DNA of 64,000 nt from Streptomyces sp. NBC_01591 (GCF_035918155.1 NZ_CP109327.1:7564001-7628000), one strand, 5' to 3'. Counted from the stretch's first letter, positions 1 to 8,408 are shown. Numbers and translations are program-made. Notes: generated from the sequence alone by a model not told the origin.

Positions 1-2
1 CC

Positions 3-512
3 TTCGAGGACCCCGACGCCGCCGTCGACGCGCTCGGCGCGGCGGGCATCCCGATCGCGAAGGCACAGCTCTCCGCCGCCCTGCACGCCGAACACCCCCA
101 CCTCCCCGAGGTGCGCGCCGCACTCGCCGCCTTCGCCGAGCCCCGCTTCCTGCACCAGACCCGCACCGGCACCGCCGCCGGGCTGCGCGGCACCGACGAC
201 CTCCACGAGGCCGTCACCGGCCGGGCCCTGCCGGACGGAGCCCCCTGGCGCGCCCACTTCCACGTCCCCCTGCACGCACCCCCCGCACCACCGCTCACCT
301 CCACCCTTCCCGTGCTCCGTTCCGCACTGACCCGACTGGTGGGCGGCGCATGCCCCCTCACCAGGCACCTGGAGGTCGAGACGTACACCTGGCAGGCGCT
401 CCCCGCCGCGCTGCGCCCCCGTACCCGCACCCAGCTCGCCGATGGCATCGCCGCCGAACTCACCCTCGCCCGCGACCTCCTGGTCGACCTCGGCCTCAAG
501 GAGCTCCCATGA
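3..512 (+). CDS. eboE: EboE-like metabolite traffic protein, C-terminal part
   Basis: The window opens inside this gene; about 169 C-terminal residues are present, in frame from base 3 to the TGA at 510-512. The end has the EboE pattern I recall: a short 'HFHVPLH' strand, a Ser/Thr-rich stretch, then 'HLEVETYTW' near the C-terminus. EboE proteins are sugar-phosphate-isomerase-like TIM barrels of ebo clusters, which have been implicated in export of a metabolite precursor. The next gene starts on the overlapping ATGA, so the two are translationally coupled. The N-terminus and the rest of the cluster lie to the left of the window. The family call rests on memory of the C-terminal signature; the transported compound cannot be told from here. 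Confidence 0.75.
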   Translation, partial: FEDPDAAVDALGAAGIPIAKAQLSAALHAEHPHLPEVRAALAAFAEPRFLHQTRTGTAAGLRGTDDLHEAVTGRALPDGAPWRAHFHVPLHAPPAPPLTSTLPVLRSALTRLVGGACPLTRHLEVETYTWQALPAALRPRTRTQLADGIAAELTLARDLLVDLGLKELP

Positions 513-1915
513 CCACAGCCGAGCAGCCCACCGGGCCCATGACACCCACCCCTCTCCTCGTCATCGACGTCGTCGGCCTCACCCCACACCTCCTCGACCA
601 CATGCCGCGCCTGAAGGCCCTGGGGCAGTCCGGCACCCACGCCCCCCTCGGCACGGTCCTTCCCGCCGTCACCTGCGCCGCCCAGTCCACCTTCCTCACC
701 GGCACCACCCCCGCCGAGCACGGCATCGTCGCCAACGGCTGGTACTTCCGCGAGCTCGGCGAGGTCCTGCTCTGGCGCCAGCACAACGGACTGGTCGCGG
801 GGGACAAACTCTGGGACGCCGCCCGCCGCGCCCACCCCGGCTACACCGTCGCCAACATCTGCTGGTGGTACGCGATGGGCGCCGACACCGACATCACCGT
901 CACCCCGCGCCCCGTCTACTACGCCGACGGCCGCAAGGAACCCGACTGCTACACCAGGCCGCCCGCCCTGCACGACGAACTCACCGAGAAACTCGGCACA
1001 TTCCCCCTCTTCCACTTCTGGGGCCCCGGCGCGGACCTCGTCTCCTCGCAGTGGATCATCGACGCGACCCGGCACATCCTGGACACTCGCCACCCCGACC
1101 TGGCCCTGTGCTACCTCCCGCACCTCGACTACGACCTGCAGCGCTACGGCCCCGACGACCCGCGCTCCTACCGGGCCGCGGCCGAACTCGACCGCGCCAT
1201 GGCCCCCCTCCTGGACGACGCCCGCCGCGAAGGCCGCACCGTCGTCGCCCTCTCCGAATACGGCATCACCCGCGTCGACCGGCCCGTCGACATCAACCGG
1301 GCCCTGCGCCGCGCCGGCCTCCTGGAGGTCCACACCCAGGACGGCATGGAGTACCTCGACCCGATGGCCTCGCGCGCCTTCGCCGTCGCCGACCACCAGC
1401 TCGCCCACGTCTACGTACGCAGCCCCGAGGACCTCGAAGCCACCCGCGGTGCACTCCAGGACCTCCAGGGCATCGAGCAGCTCCTCGACGACGAGGGCAA
1501 GAAGGCACACGGCCTGGACCACCCGCGCTCGGGCGAGCTGGTCGCCGTCGCGGACCCGGATGCCTGGTTCACGTACTACTACTGGCTCGACGACGCCCGC
1601 GCGCCCGACTTCGCGCAGCTCGTCGAGATCCACCGCAAACCCGGCTACGACCCCGTCGAACTCTTCCTGGACCCCCAGGATCCGTACGTCCGGGTCAAGG
1701 CGGCCACGGCCGTCGCCCGCAAGAAGCTGGGCATGCGCTACCGCATGGCGGTCGTGCCGCTGGACCCGTCACCTATTCGCGGCAGCCACGGCCGCCTTCC
1801 GCAGAGCGACGAAGAAGGTCCGCTCATCCTGTGCTCCACCCCCCACGCGTTCACCGGCCCCGTCCGGGCCACCGAAGTGAAGTCCTTGCTCCTCACGCTT
1901 GCCGGCCTCGCATGA
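509..1915 (+). CDS. alkaline phosphatase / nucleotide pyrophosphatase family protein
   Basis: A 468-residue type I phosphodiesterase/nucleotide pyrophosphatase-like enzyme, predicted to hydrolyse a phosphate mono- or diester. Metal-site elements of the alkaline phosphatase superfamily are visible: an early Asp in 'LLVIDVVGL', the Thr nucleophile region 'PAVTCAAQSTFLTG', 'LPHLDYDLQRYG', and a late His in 'VADHQLAH'. The usual SDHG motif is replaced by 'LSEYGI', so one metal ligand pair differs from the classic enzyme. The ATG overlaps the eboE stop by 4 bp, which fixes the start. No signal peptide is seen, so it is probably cytoplasmic. Next to ebo genes it likely acts on the same unknown metabolite, which is inference. 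Confidence 0.8.
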   Translation: MTTAEQPTGPMTPTPLLVIDVVGLTPHLLDHMPRLKALGQSGTHAPLGTVLPAVTCAAQSTFLTGTTPAEHGIVANGWYFRELGEVLLWRQHNGLVAGDKLWDAARRAHPGYTVANICWWYAMGADTDITVTPRPVYYADGRKEPDCYTRPPALHDELTEKLGTFPLFHFWGPGADLVSSQWIIDATRHILDTRHPDLALCYLPHLDYDLQRYGPDDPRSYRAAAELDRAMAPLLDDARREGRTVVALSEYGITRVDRPVDINRALRRAGLLEVHTQDGMEYLDPMASRAFAVADHQLAHVYVRSPEDLEATRGALQDLQGIEQLLDDEGKKAHGLDHPRSGELVAVADPDAWFTYYYWLDDARAPDFAQLVEIHRKPGYDPVELFLDPQDPYVRVKAATAVARKKLGMRYRMAVVPLDPSPIRGSHGRLPQSDEEGPLILCSTPHAFTGPVRATEVKSLLLTLAGLA

Positions 1916-1964
1916 GATCGGTTCGTGCACAGCGTTTCGAGCATCTTCGAGAAAGAGAGAGACC

Positions 1965-3116
1965 GTGATCGCGTACAACGACGAACCCGGAACGGACGGC
2001 GACCTGCGCCGCAGCCTCGGCGTCAGCCGCCGCCGTTTTCTGAGCACCTGCACGGCTGCTGCGGCAGCGGCGATCGCCGCGCCCGCCTTCGGCGCTTCGC
2101 CGGCCCTCGCCCAGACCTCCTCCGGCAGGGAGCGGGGCGTCGGCCAGGCTCTGGTCCCGGCGGAGCGACGAGGAATCATCCTGTACACCGTGCGCGACGC
2201 CACGGGCCGGGATCCACTCAGCACCGACCTTCCCTCGGGCTTCCGTGAGGTCTTCAGGGAGCTGGCCCGCTACGGCTACCAGCAGGTCGAGTTCGCCGGG
2301 TACGGCCAGCACGCCAACGCACCCGGCGGAAGCAACCTCGAATCGGTGGAAGGCGCGAAGCTGCTGCGCTCGTGGCTGGACGACTACGGTCTGCGCGCCC
2401 AGGGCAACCACGGCTTCATCCCGTCATCCTGGCCGCTGGACCAGAGCGACCTGGACCAGTTCAAGCGCCACCTCGAGATGGCGAACATCCTCGGCATGGA
2501 ACACATGGGCACCGGTGGCGACCCCACCGGCAGCGCCTACCGTGCCGACTGGGACGTGGCGGCCGACAAGTGGAACACGCTGGGACGGATCGCTCAGGGC
2601 GCGGGCATCAAGCTGTACACCCACAACCACGACGCGGCCTATGGCTTCCTGCTCGACGGCGGTCCGCTGGACGCACAGGGCCGCCCCACCCGCAGCTCCG
2701 GCATCCGCAAGCTCGAGTACTTCCTTCAGGTCACCGACCCGAAGTCCGTATGGCTGGAGATGGACATCTTCTGGGCGCACGTCGCTCAGTACAAGTTCCA
2801 CACCTACACCGCGCACGACGGATCGCAGCAGGAGAACATCTTCGACCCGGCGGCACTGGTCCGCTGCAACACCAAGCGCTACCCGCTGTTCCACGCCAAG
2901 GACGGCATCGTCAACACAACCAGCGGCAATGGCTACGACATGGTCCCCTTCGGTACCGGGGTCATCGACTACCGGACGTTCTTCCGCCGCGTCGGGGCGA
3001 AGAACTACCACAACCCGATGGTCGAGCAGGACAACGCGCCGAGCTCGACCGTCCCCGCGCAGTCCCTGAACCATGCGCGGATCGGCTACGACAACTTGGC
3101 GGCGCTGCGCAAGTAG
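1965..3116 (+). CDS. Tat-exported sugar phosphate isomerase/epimerase-like protein
   Basis: A 383-residue protein with a TIM-barrel xylose-isomerase-like fold. The N-terminus has a twin-arginine signal ('SRRRFLSTC', then an Ala-rich hydrophobic stretch and a likely AxA cleavage site), so export by Tat is expected. Conserved-looking segments include 'YTHNHDAAYGF', 'WLEMDIFWA' and 'LFHAKDG', which would supply metal-binding His, Glu, Asp and Lys residues. The GTG start at 1965 was chosen because a purine-rich GAAAGAGAGAGA tract lies just upstream and it gives a compact Tat signal. It follows the phosphodiesterase by about 50 bp in the same direction and is probably in the ebo-type operon. The substrate is unknown. 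Confidence 0.75.
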   Translation: MIAYNDEPGTDGDLRRSLGVSRRRFLSTCTAAAAAAIAAPAFGASPALAQTSSGRERGVGQALVPAERRGIILYTVRDATGRDPLSTDLPSGFREVFRELARYGYQQVEFAGYGQHANAPGGSNLESVEGAKLLRSWLDDYGLRAQGNHGFIPSSWPLDQSDLDQFKRHLEMANILGMEHMGTGGDPTGSAYRADWDVAADKWNTLGRIAQGAGIKLYTHNHDAAYGFLLDGGPLDAQGRPTRSSGIRKLEYFLQVTDPKSVWLEMDIFWAHVAQYKFHTYTAHDGSQQENIFDPAALVRCNTKRYPLFHAKDGIVNTTSGNGYDMVPFGTGVIDYRTFFRRVGAKNYHNPMVEQDNAPSSTVPAQSLNHARIGYDNLAALRK

Positions 3117-3204
3117 GACCACCGGCGGTACCGGAGGTGCGGTCCGCGCCTCACCCCGAATTCCTGAAGACCGGGGAACAGCGCAAACGCCCGCCCGGTG
3201 ACGT

Positions 3205-3251
3205 CAGGCACCGTACGCTCCACGGCAGTCACCAGGAGCGTACGGTGCCTG
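3205..3251 (+). terminator. perfect 17-bp inverted repeat, likely terminator
   Basis: Arms 3205-3221 and 3235-3251 are perfectly complementary over 17 bases with a 13-base loop. The hairpin lies about 90 bp after the isomerase stop, where a transcription terminator is expected. The perfect match and the neighbouring gene scraps also leave open that it is a mobile-element end or a binding site. Confidence 0.6.
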
Positions 3252-3313
3252 GCCGGCACCCCGAACTGCGCGACCAACCCCGGGGCCGGCCGGGAATCCG
3301 CCGGGACGCGACG

Positions 3314-3517
3314 GGAGCGGACATCACGGTCGTCTTCGTCCCGCCGCCCTTCGCCAAGTCTGCCGTCATCGAGGCGGCCGACGCGGGGATCGACCCGACG
3401 GTGGTCATCACCGAAGGCATCCCGGTCCATGACGCGGTCGCCTTCCACACCCACACCCATGCCCGCGCCCGCAGCACCCGCATCATCGGCCCCAACTGCC
3501 CCGGCGTGATCACGCCC
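3314..3517 (+). pseudogene. succinyl-CoA ligase alpha subunit (sucD) fragment
   Basis: An internal piece of about 68 codons reads like SucD: 'ITVVFVPPPF', 'VVITEGIPVHDAVAF' and 'TRIIGPNCPGVITP' match the CoA-binding domain end and the start of the ligase segment. There is no start codon with a ribosome site, the N-terminal CoA-binding loop is unrecognisable, and homology stops after the GPNCPG motif. It cannot encode a working subunit, and no sucC is next to it. It is read as a decayed remnant beside the tRNA gene. Confidence 0.75.
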
Positions 3518-3518
3518 T

Positions 3519-3620
3519 CATCCGGGAGATCGGCAAACCCCGGCGCCTCGCCCGGGCCGACGTCGACCGCGCCATCGACGGCGTGCGCTGATACGTCGAC
3601 AACATCGACCGGATGCTCGA
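3519..3620 (+). pseudogene. possible aldehyde dehydrogenase fragment
   Basis: Directly after the sucD scrap, the frame starting near 3519 reads 'LIREIGKPRRLARADVD' and, after a stop at about 3589, 'YVDNIDRML'. This resembles the aldehyde dehydrogenase segment in which a 'E.GKP...AR.EV' helix is followed by 'RWY..N...M'. About 130 bp further (to 3749) another short unrecognised frame ends in '...VYVTPP'. The match is short and from memory, so this is tentative. Confidence 0.35.
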
Positions 3621-3835
3621 CGCCCGTACATGCGGAACCCGCACCAGGAGCGTGCGGCGGCCATTCCGGCGCACTACGCGTACCGGTCCGACAACGGACT
3701 GTGCGTAACGCCCCCGGTCCACCCTCCGGATGTGTACGTCACCCCACCCTGACCACCGAATATGCAGGTGAGAGGCACCCCAAACCCCTGGTATTGTTTT
3801 GTCTGTCGCCGCGGGAGACCGGGGCCGATCACCTA

Positions 3836-3920
3836 GTCCGGGTGGCGGAATGGCAGACGCGCTAGCTTGAGGTGCTAGTGCCCTTTATCGGGCGTGGGGG
3901 TTCAAGTCCCCCCTCGGACA
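3836..3920 (+). tRNA. tRNA-Leu (anticodon GAG)
   Basis: An 85-nt cloverleaf can be folded by eye. The acceptor stem pairs GTCCGGG with CTCGGAC (one G-T pair). The anticodon stem CTAGC/GCTAG encloses loop TTGAGGT with anticodon GAG at 3869-3871, reading CUC leucine codons. A long class II variable arm follows, then a TpsiC arm with GGGGG/CCCCC around TTCAAGT. The 3' CCA is not encoded. CUC is a major leucine codon in this genome type. Confidence 0.95.
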
Positions 3921-3964
3921 CAGCACGAACGTTCACGAGATCGTCCCTCGTCCGTTCAAGAGAT

Positions 3965-3992
3965 GTGGCTCCAGTGCTTGCACTGGGGCCAC
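3965..3992 (+). terminator. hairpin downstream of tRNA-Leu
   Basis: Arms 3965-3977 and 3980-3992 pair over 13 bases with one G-T pair and a two-base loop, 45 bp after the tRNA. It is well placed to end the tRNA transcript. No T-run follows, which is usual for Streptomyces. Confidence 0.6.
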
Positions 3993-4199
3993 AGGTCGTT
4001 GCGTAGAGGGCCCGCCAGCCCTGCAGCTGGCGCGATGAGGCGGTGGTGCTGTGAGGTCTGCTTTGCGATCGGCGCTGCCGATCCATGTGAACCCTGCTGC
4101 GAAACCAGCGTACGGATCCGGCGCCGACTCCCACCCCACTGAGGGACCAGGTGTGCCGGGGGCGCCCCGCAGGACCTGACCGAGGCGGAGGCGCTCCTC

Positions 4200-4478
4200 A
4201 TGGTCGCCGAGAGCCTGCTGCGGCTCCTGGAAACGGTCGGTCCCAACGGGGTGAGCGAGATGCTGCGCGACCAGGGCTCCCGGGCCGAGGAGGCATTCGA
4301 GGCCGCCCTGGCCTCCGGCCATCCGGACCGGGTGCGCATCGCGGAACTCAAGACCGTCGCCGAGCGAGCGCTGCGCAAGTCGAGCGCACGCATCGGCCGT
4401 GTCGTCCAACAGCGATTGCACGGCAAGAACATGAACAAGGGCCGGGTTGCTCGCAAGGGAGACAAGAGGCGCCGGTGA
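4200..4478 (+). CDS. small helical basic hypothetical protein
   Basis: A 92-residue frame with good third-position GC. It is mostly charged helix ('LLRLLETVGPNGVSEML', 'AELKTVAERALRKSS') and ends in a strongly basic tail rich in Lys and Arg that could bind nucleic acid. I do not recognise the family. The open frame continues upstream of the ATG for about 15 codons without a clear start ('LTEAEALLM'), so it may be the 3' part of a longer, broken gene. It lies between tRNA-Leu and the convergent RNA-repair gene; a tRNA-linked integration scar is possible but unsupported by an att repeat I could see. Confidence 0.4.
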   Translation: MVAESLLRLLETVGPNGVSEMLRDQGSRAEEAFEAALASGHPDRVRIAELKTVAERALRKSSARIGRVVQQRLHGKNMNKGRVARKGDKRRR

Positions 4479-4605
4479 CCTGCCGGGCGAGCCACCGTTG
4501 GTTACTGGGAGGGGCAGGCGCTGACGCATCTTTGGCAGGCGTCAGAACACTCCGCCCGTGCGACCTGAATCCCGGGCGGCGCTTTGCCTCACCTGGCCAT
4601 GTGCC

Positions 4606-5508
4606 TCACCTGTCGGTGATCTCGGAGAGCCAGGCAGCGTCCTCCGGGCCCGGCGCTTCGGGGCCGGGCGCGGGCAGCCGGCGGATCTCGCCCGTGCGCA
4701 GGGCGGCCGTGGCCCGTGGCCGCATGGGCCCGTCGCCCCTGCGTGAGAGCAGAACGAGTTCCCAGACTGTCGCCGTCATGGTGTCGAGCCGGATGGCGCA
4801 GTCGGCGGTTACTCTCCGCGGATCCCGGGAACGGCCCAGGGACAGATGTGGGGTGAAGTTCTTGGCGGGCCCACGACAGCGCGGGAACCGCTGCTGCAGT
4901 ACGCGGTACAGGTCCGCCCACGGCGCCTTGCCGGCCGCCGTCGGGTCGAGCCACACGGTGAAGTACGCCCTGTGCCGGAAGGTGCGCACCCCGTCCAGCC
5001 GGGCGGTGAAGACCGGCGTCTCGGCCGTCGCCGCGGCGAGCAGCGGGGCCGCTCGCTCGAAGTCGGACTCCGGCACGAAGCCGAAGAGCACATTGATGTG
5101 CGGCGGCCAGCGGTGGATCTGCGGATCGTAATCGCGGCGGATGTCCTGGATCGGCGGCCACAGCTCCGCAGGCGGGATCCAGGCCACCGCCGTGCGGGCC
5201 GTCGGGGGCACGTCGAGGACGCCGGCGGGCTCGCCCCTGCCGGAGCTCAGGTCCGCTTGCCGGTCCCGCAACCGGCCGGCGCCCGACGCGTCGATGCGGT
5301 CCACACCCGTGGACCGGTCCCAGACCACCTCGCCGTCCGCCTCGATGAACACCACCCGCTGCCACGGGATGTCGCCCCCGGGCACGAAGGAAGGCAGCGG
5401 GATGCGTTTGAGGGCGTCCCCTCGCTGGCTGATCCCCAGCACGAACCGGGCCGGGTCGAACCGCGGGTCCCAGCGGACCCGGTGATAGATCTCGTCGCTG
5501 GTCCGCAT
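4606..5508 (-). CDS. MJ1316/DUF504 RNA-end domain fused to 2'-5' RNA ligase-like phosphodiesterase
   Basis: A 300-residue fusion. Residues about 1-80 match the MJ1316 (DUF504) RNA cyclic-group-end recognition domain: '[13 protein letters not shown]', '[16 protein letters not shown]', '[12 protein letters not shown]'. Residues about 130-280 look like a LigT/2H phosphoesterase with two His motifs, 'PHINVLFGF' and 'PHLSLGR'. The protein probably recognises and opens 2',3'-cyclic phosphate RNA ends, so a role in RNA repair or processing is likely. The start follows a strong AGAGGAGGAGAG ribosome site. It is convergent with the small gene at 4200 and stands alone, with no adjacent RNA ligase. Domain identities are from motif reading. 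Confidence 0.8.
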   Translation of the reverse strand: MRTSDEIYHRVRWDPRFDPARFVLGISQRGDALKRIPLPSFVPGGDIPWQRVVFIEADGEVVWDRSTGVDRIDASGAGRLRDRQADLSSGRGEPAGVLDVPPTARTAVAWIPPAELWPPIQDIRRDYDPQIHRWPPHINVLFGFVPESDFERAAPLLAAATAETPVFTARLDGVRTFRHRAYFTVWLDPTAAGKAPWADLYRVLQQRFPRCRGPAKNFTPHLSLGRSRDPRRVTADCAIRLDTMTATVWELVLLSRRGDGPMRPRATAALRTGEIRRLPAPGPEAPGPEDAAWLSEITDR

Positions 5509-6130
5509 CTCTCCTCCTCTCCCGCCTGCACACCTTCTCTTCCTCCAGGGTGCCGCCCACCCCGAGCCGCAGCTCCCGGATGGCGTCCTGCGGGAGCAGG
5601 CCAGCCGGTCACCGGTCCTGCGGCAGCTGCGCGGCGTGGCCCGAGCGGGCGGGGCGCGAGGGCGTGTTCCTGGAGCATGGTGAGGGCAGCGCGGCGCCTG
5701 GGGCCGCCGTGGGGCCCGGTCCATGTGGTGGCGGCGGCTGAGGATTGGGTTGTCGGGGGCGACGGCCCCTCGGTTTCGGCGCTGTCCTTCCGCCTCTGCG
5801 GTCAGATGGCTGCTGAGCTGTGGCAGCAGTCCGGAGGCGGCACAGAGCCGCATGGTGCGGGTTGCTGAACACGCACTTCCCGAAGCACGTCGAACCCTGA
5901 GCCTCTTCTCGGAGCGTGCCTGCAAGGGAAGTTGGGGTCATGGCAGGTAGGCGCGAGCGACTACGATGCGGAGTTCCGTGAGGGGTGTGCGGATCGTCAT
6001 GGAGACCGGGAAGGCGATCGGCGTAAGCGCAGTCGATTACGAAAGCAACGGATTGGGCCTCCAGCCTGGGCGGGTGACGTACCGGGCCAGAAGCTTCATA
6101 CCGTCGCAGAGCCCGGGGTCTTTTGCGTAA
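5509..6130. other. gene-poor stretch with one weak small frame
   Basis: No convincing gene is seen in these 622 bases. The best candidate is a 54-codon frame at 5966-6130 (+) starting 'MRSSVRGVRIVMETGKAIGV', without a clear ribosome site. Base composition is patchy and several frames are interrupted, which suggests decayed sequence. The upstream part must hold the promoter of the minus-strand RNA-repair gene. Confidence 0.4.
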
Positions 6131-6168
6131 GGCCCCCGTGGGAGCGTGTTCGCGCTTCCATGGGGGCC
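6131..6168. terminator. strong 16-bp hairpin after the permease gene
   Basis: Arms 6131-6146 and 6153-6168 form a 16-bp stem (two G-T pairs) with a six-base loop. It lies 15 bp beyond the stop of the minus-strand permease and probably terminates transcription from that side and perhaps both. Confidence 0.75.
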
Positions 6169-6182
6169 GAAACCGGCGCCTT

Positions 6183-7655
6183 TCACTGACGAAGATCAAG
6201 CATCCTGGCGCGCCCGCGAAGGTCATTCACCCGTCCACGGACCACGAACCAGCCGCCGACCAGCGCCGCCGCGATCAGCGGCAGGCACAGCACGGTCGTA
6301 CGGCCCACTCCGCCGCCCCACCACATCAGGAACACGACACCGGCGAGGAATGCCAGCGTGACGATCTGCGTGTACGGGGCCCAGGGCAGCCGGTACGAGG
6401 GGCGGGTGACCCTGCCGTCCTGCGAGCGGTGCCAGAACAGCAGCGAGCAGAGCATGATCATGCCCCAGGTGCCGAGGATACCGATCGACGCGAAGTTGAG
6501 GACGATCTCGAACGCCTGACCCGGCATGACGTAATTGAGCACGACGCCGAGTACACCGAAACCGGCGGTCAGCAGGATGCCGCCGTAGGGCACCTGGCCC
6601 TTGTTCATCCGGCCGGTGAACTTGGGCGCGGAGCCCGCCAGCGCCATGGAGCGCAGGATGCGCCCGGTGGAGTACAGACCGGAGTTCAGGCTGGAGAGCG
6701 CCGCGGTCAGCACGACCAGGTTCATCACACCGGCCGCGCCCGGGACACCGAGCTTGTCCATGACGGTGACGAAGGGGCTCTGGTCCGCCGAGTACGAGGT
6801 GTACGGCAGCAGGAGGGCCAGCAGCACCACCGAACCGACGTAGAAGAGACCGACACGCCACATGATCGAGTTGATCGCCTTGGGCATGATCTTCTCGGGG
6901 TTCTGCGTCTCACCCGCGGCGACGCCGCACAGCTCGACGGAGGCGTACGCGAACACGACGCCCTGGATCACCATCAGCAACGGGATCATGCCGGTGGGGA
7001 AGATGCCGCCGCTGTCGGAGATGATGGATATGCCCGGCGTGTGACCGTCCACCGGGTGCTGGGTGACCACCAGGAAGATGCCGATGAGCATGAAGGCCAC
7101 CAGGGCGGAGACCTTGATGATCGCGAACCAGAACTCCATCTCACCGAAGTACTTCACCGAGATGAGGTTGGCGGTGAGGACGACGGCAAGGGCGATCAGC
7201 GCGAGGATCCACTGCGGGATGTCGCTGAACATCGCCCAGAAGTGGGCGTAGGTGGCGGCCGCGGTGATGTCGGCGACGGCGGTGGTCGACCAGTTCAGGA
7301 AGTACAGCCACCCGGCCGCGAAGGCGCCCTTCTCGCCCATGAACTCCCGGGCGTACGAGACGAAGGCGCCGGAGGAGGGCCGGTAGAGGACCAGCTCGCC
7401 GAGCGCGCGGACGACGAAGAAGGCGAAGACACCGCAGACCGCGTAGGCAATGGCGAGGGAGGGACCCGCACCGGCCAGCCGCCCGCCCGCGCCCAGGAAC
7501 AGGCCGGTGCCGATCGCGCCGCCGATGGCGATCATGTTGATGTGACGGGACTTGAGGTCCTTGCTGTAACCGGCGTCGCCGGCGTCCCGGTGGGGGGAGC
7601 TCGTCGCCGGTGGGGCGGCGGCGAGCGTATCGGCCGCAGTGGTGCGGTCACTCAT
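6183..7655 (-). CDS. amino-acid permease (AAT/APC family, AnsP-like)
   Basis: A 490-residue integral membrane transporter with about 12 hydrophobic segments. The N-terminal signature 'LKSRHINMIAIGGAIGTGLF' is typical of the amino acid transporter family of the APC superfamily, and the whole reads most like L-asparagine permease AnsP. Cation-coupled uptake of an amino acid across the cytoplasmic membrane is expected. Length is normal for the family. It is a single gene on the minus strand, with a strong hairpin after the stop and 800 bp of mostly gene-free DNA upstream for its promoter. Substrate specificity among AnsP, GabP and aromatic permeases cannot be settled by reading. Confidence 0.85.
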   Translation of the reverse strand: MSDRTTAADTLAAAPPATSSPHRDAGDAGYSKDLKSRHINMIAIGGAIGTGLFLGAGGRLAGAGPSLAIAYAVCGVFAFFVVRALGELVLYRPSSGAFVSYAREFMGEKGAFAAGWLYFLNWSTTAVADITAAATYAHFWAMFSDIPQWILALIALAVVLTANLISVKYFGEMEFWFAIIKVSALVAFMLIGIFLVVTQHPVDGHTPGISIISDSGGIFPTGMIPLLMVIQGVVFAYASVELCGVAAGETQNPEKIMPKAINSIMWRVGLFYVGSVVLLALLLPYTSYSADQSPFVTVMDKLGVPGAAGVMNLVVLTAALSSLNSGLYSTGRILRSMALAGSAPKFTGRMNKGQVPYGGILLTAGFGVLGVVLNYVMPGQAFEIVLNFASIGILGTWGMIMLCSLLFWHRSQDGRVTRPSYRLPWAPYTQIVTLAFLAGVVFLMWWGGGVGRTTVLCLPLIAAALVGGWFVVRGRVNDLRGRARMLDLRQ

Positions 7656-8000
7656 GAAGGAGATTCGCCTTTGTGAGGGGAGGGTGGGCGGTCCCGGCCA
7701 TGACCGGCCAGAGAGTCGTCACCGTGGCGCGGCTCGACGACACATCATCCGGGATTCCTGCGATTCTGTCAGTGCCCCACAACACTGAGGAGTGAATCTG
7801 AGGTACTTCAGAGGTTACGGGCTGGTAATCAAGGGGGCGTGTCCCGGTGCGGCCGGGGCAGTGGGGGTGCCGCCGACCGGGGAGCTCGTGGGGGAGGGGC
7901 CGTCGGGGTGCCGGTGCCGGTGCGCATCTGCGCCGCCTCACCCCCGCCCCGCAACCCCGCTCGGTCACCTGCGCGTCCGTCCCCACCAAAGGGGCCCACG
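7656..8000. other. permease upstream region without a gene
   Basis: I see no supported gene here. The part next to 7655 should carry the permease promoter. The rest, up to the sphingomyelinase fragment, is very GC-rich, has no family resemblance, and may be decayed flanking sequence. Confidence 0.4.
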
Positions 8001-8230
8001 TTCAGCTCGGCATGGACAAAGCCCCTGTTGGGCCACCGGTCGCTGCCGCAGGCGTCCTTGTGGATGTACTGCTCCTTGCGGACGATCGGCCACTTGCTCA
8101 GTACGGTGACGCCACCGTCCTCCGGAGTGGTGGCCGAGCAGGCGCCGCCCGTGGCGCCCCGGCCGCTCCTGTTCCAGCCCATCACCGGTGTCCGGTGGTA
8201 CGGGTATTGCGCGGATGCGCTCCGTGTCGG
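8001..8230 (-). pseudogene. sphingomyelinase C fragment (middle part)
   Basis: On the minus strand about 75 codons read like the middle of a secreted bacterial sphingomyelin phosphodiesterase of the endonuclease/exonuclease/phosphatase fold: 'QYPYHRTPVMG', 'PEDGGVTVLSKWPIV', 'KDACGSD', 'NRGFVHAELNV'. Homology is lost at about 8000, before the catalytic GTH motif. No signal peptide or start is attached. It is a dead fragment. A separate C-terminal fragment of the same family lies near 37.8 kb. Confidence 0.75.
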
Positions 8231-8372
8231 CGCGTCCGAGGCGGGCCGGTGCCGCTGCCCCGAGCCGCCCCGCCCGGCGCCGGGTGTGCCGCCCCGGACC
8301 GTGCCCCGGCTCCCTCTGTGTCCTTCGTCACGATCCGGTCCCTGGTGCCCTGTGAGGTCTTGTTTTCGGCCA

Positions 8373-8408
8373 TGTAATCGATTCCAATCATCGCTGTAAT
8401 CGATTCCA
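8373..8408 (+). promoter_or_regulatory. tandem LacI-type operator upstream of ribose operon
   Basis: The 14-mer TGTAATCGATTCCA occurs exactly at 8373-8386 and again at 8395-8408. The copies are 22 bp apart centre to centre, two helical turns. Each contains the palindromic core AATCGATT, as expected for LacI/GalR-family binding. The sites lie 57-92 bp before the start of the LacI-type gene, so autoregulation and ribose-operon control are likely. Confidence 0.75.

Noticed and set aside
3894..4142. Small plus-strand frame starting inside tRNA-Leu
   Set aside because: It begins within the tRNA, crosses the terminator hairpin and has no ribosome site or recognisable sequence.
3836..4500. Integrated element attached at tRNA-Leu
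   Set aside because: No integrase gene and no second copy of the tRNA 3' end was found in the window, so an integration claim is not supported.
7829..8185. An intact small secreted gene at 7.8-8.2 kb
   Set aside because: Only the upper two thirds resembles sphingomyelinase; the rest is Arg/Pro/Gly-rich drift and there is no signal peptide, so it was called a fragment.
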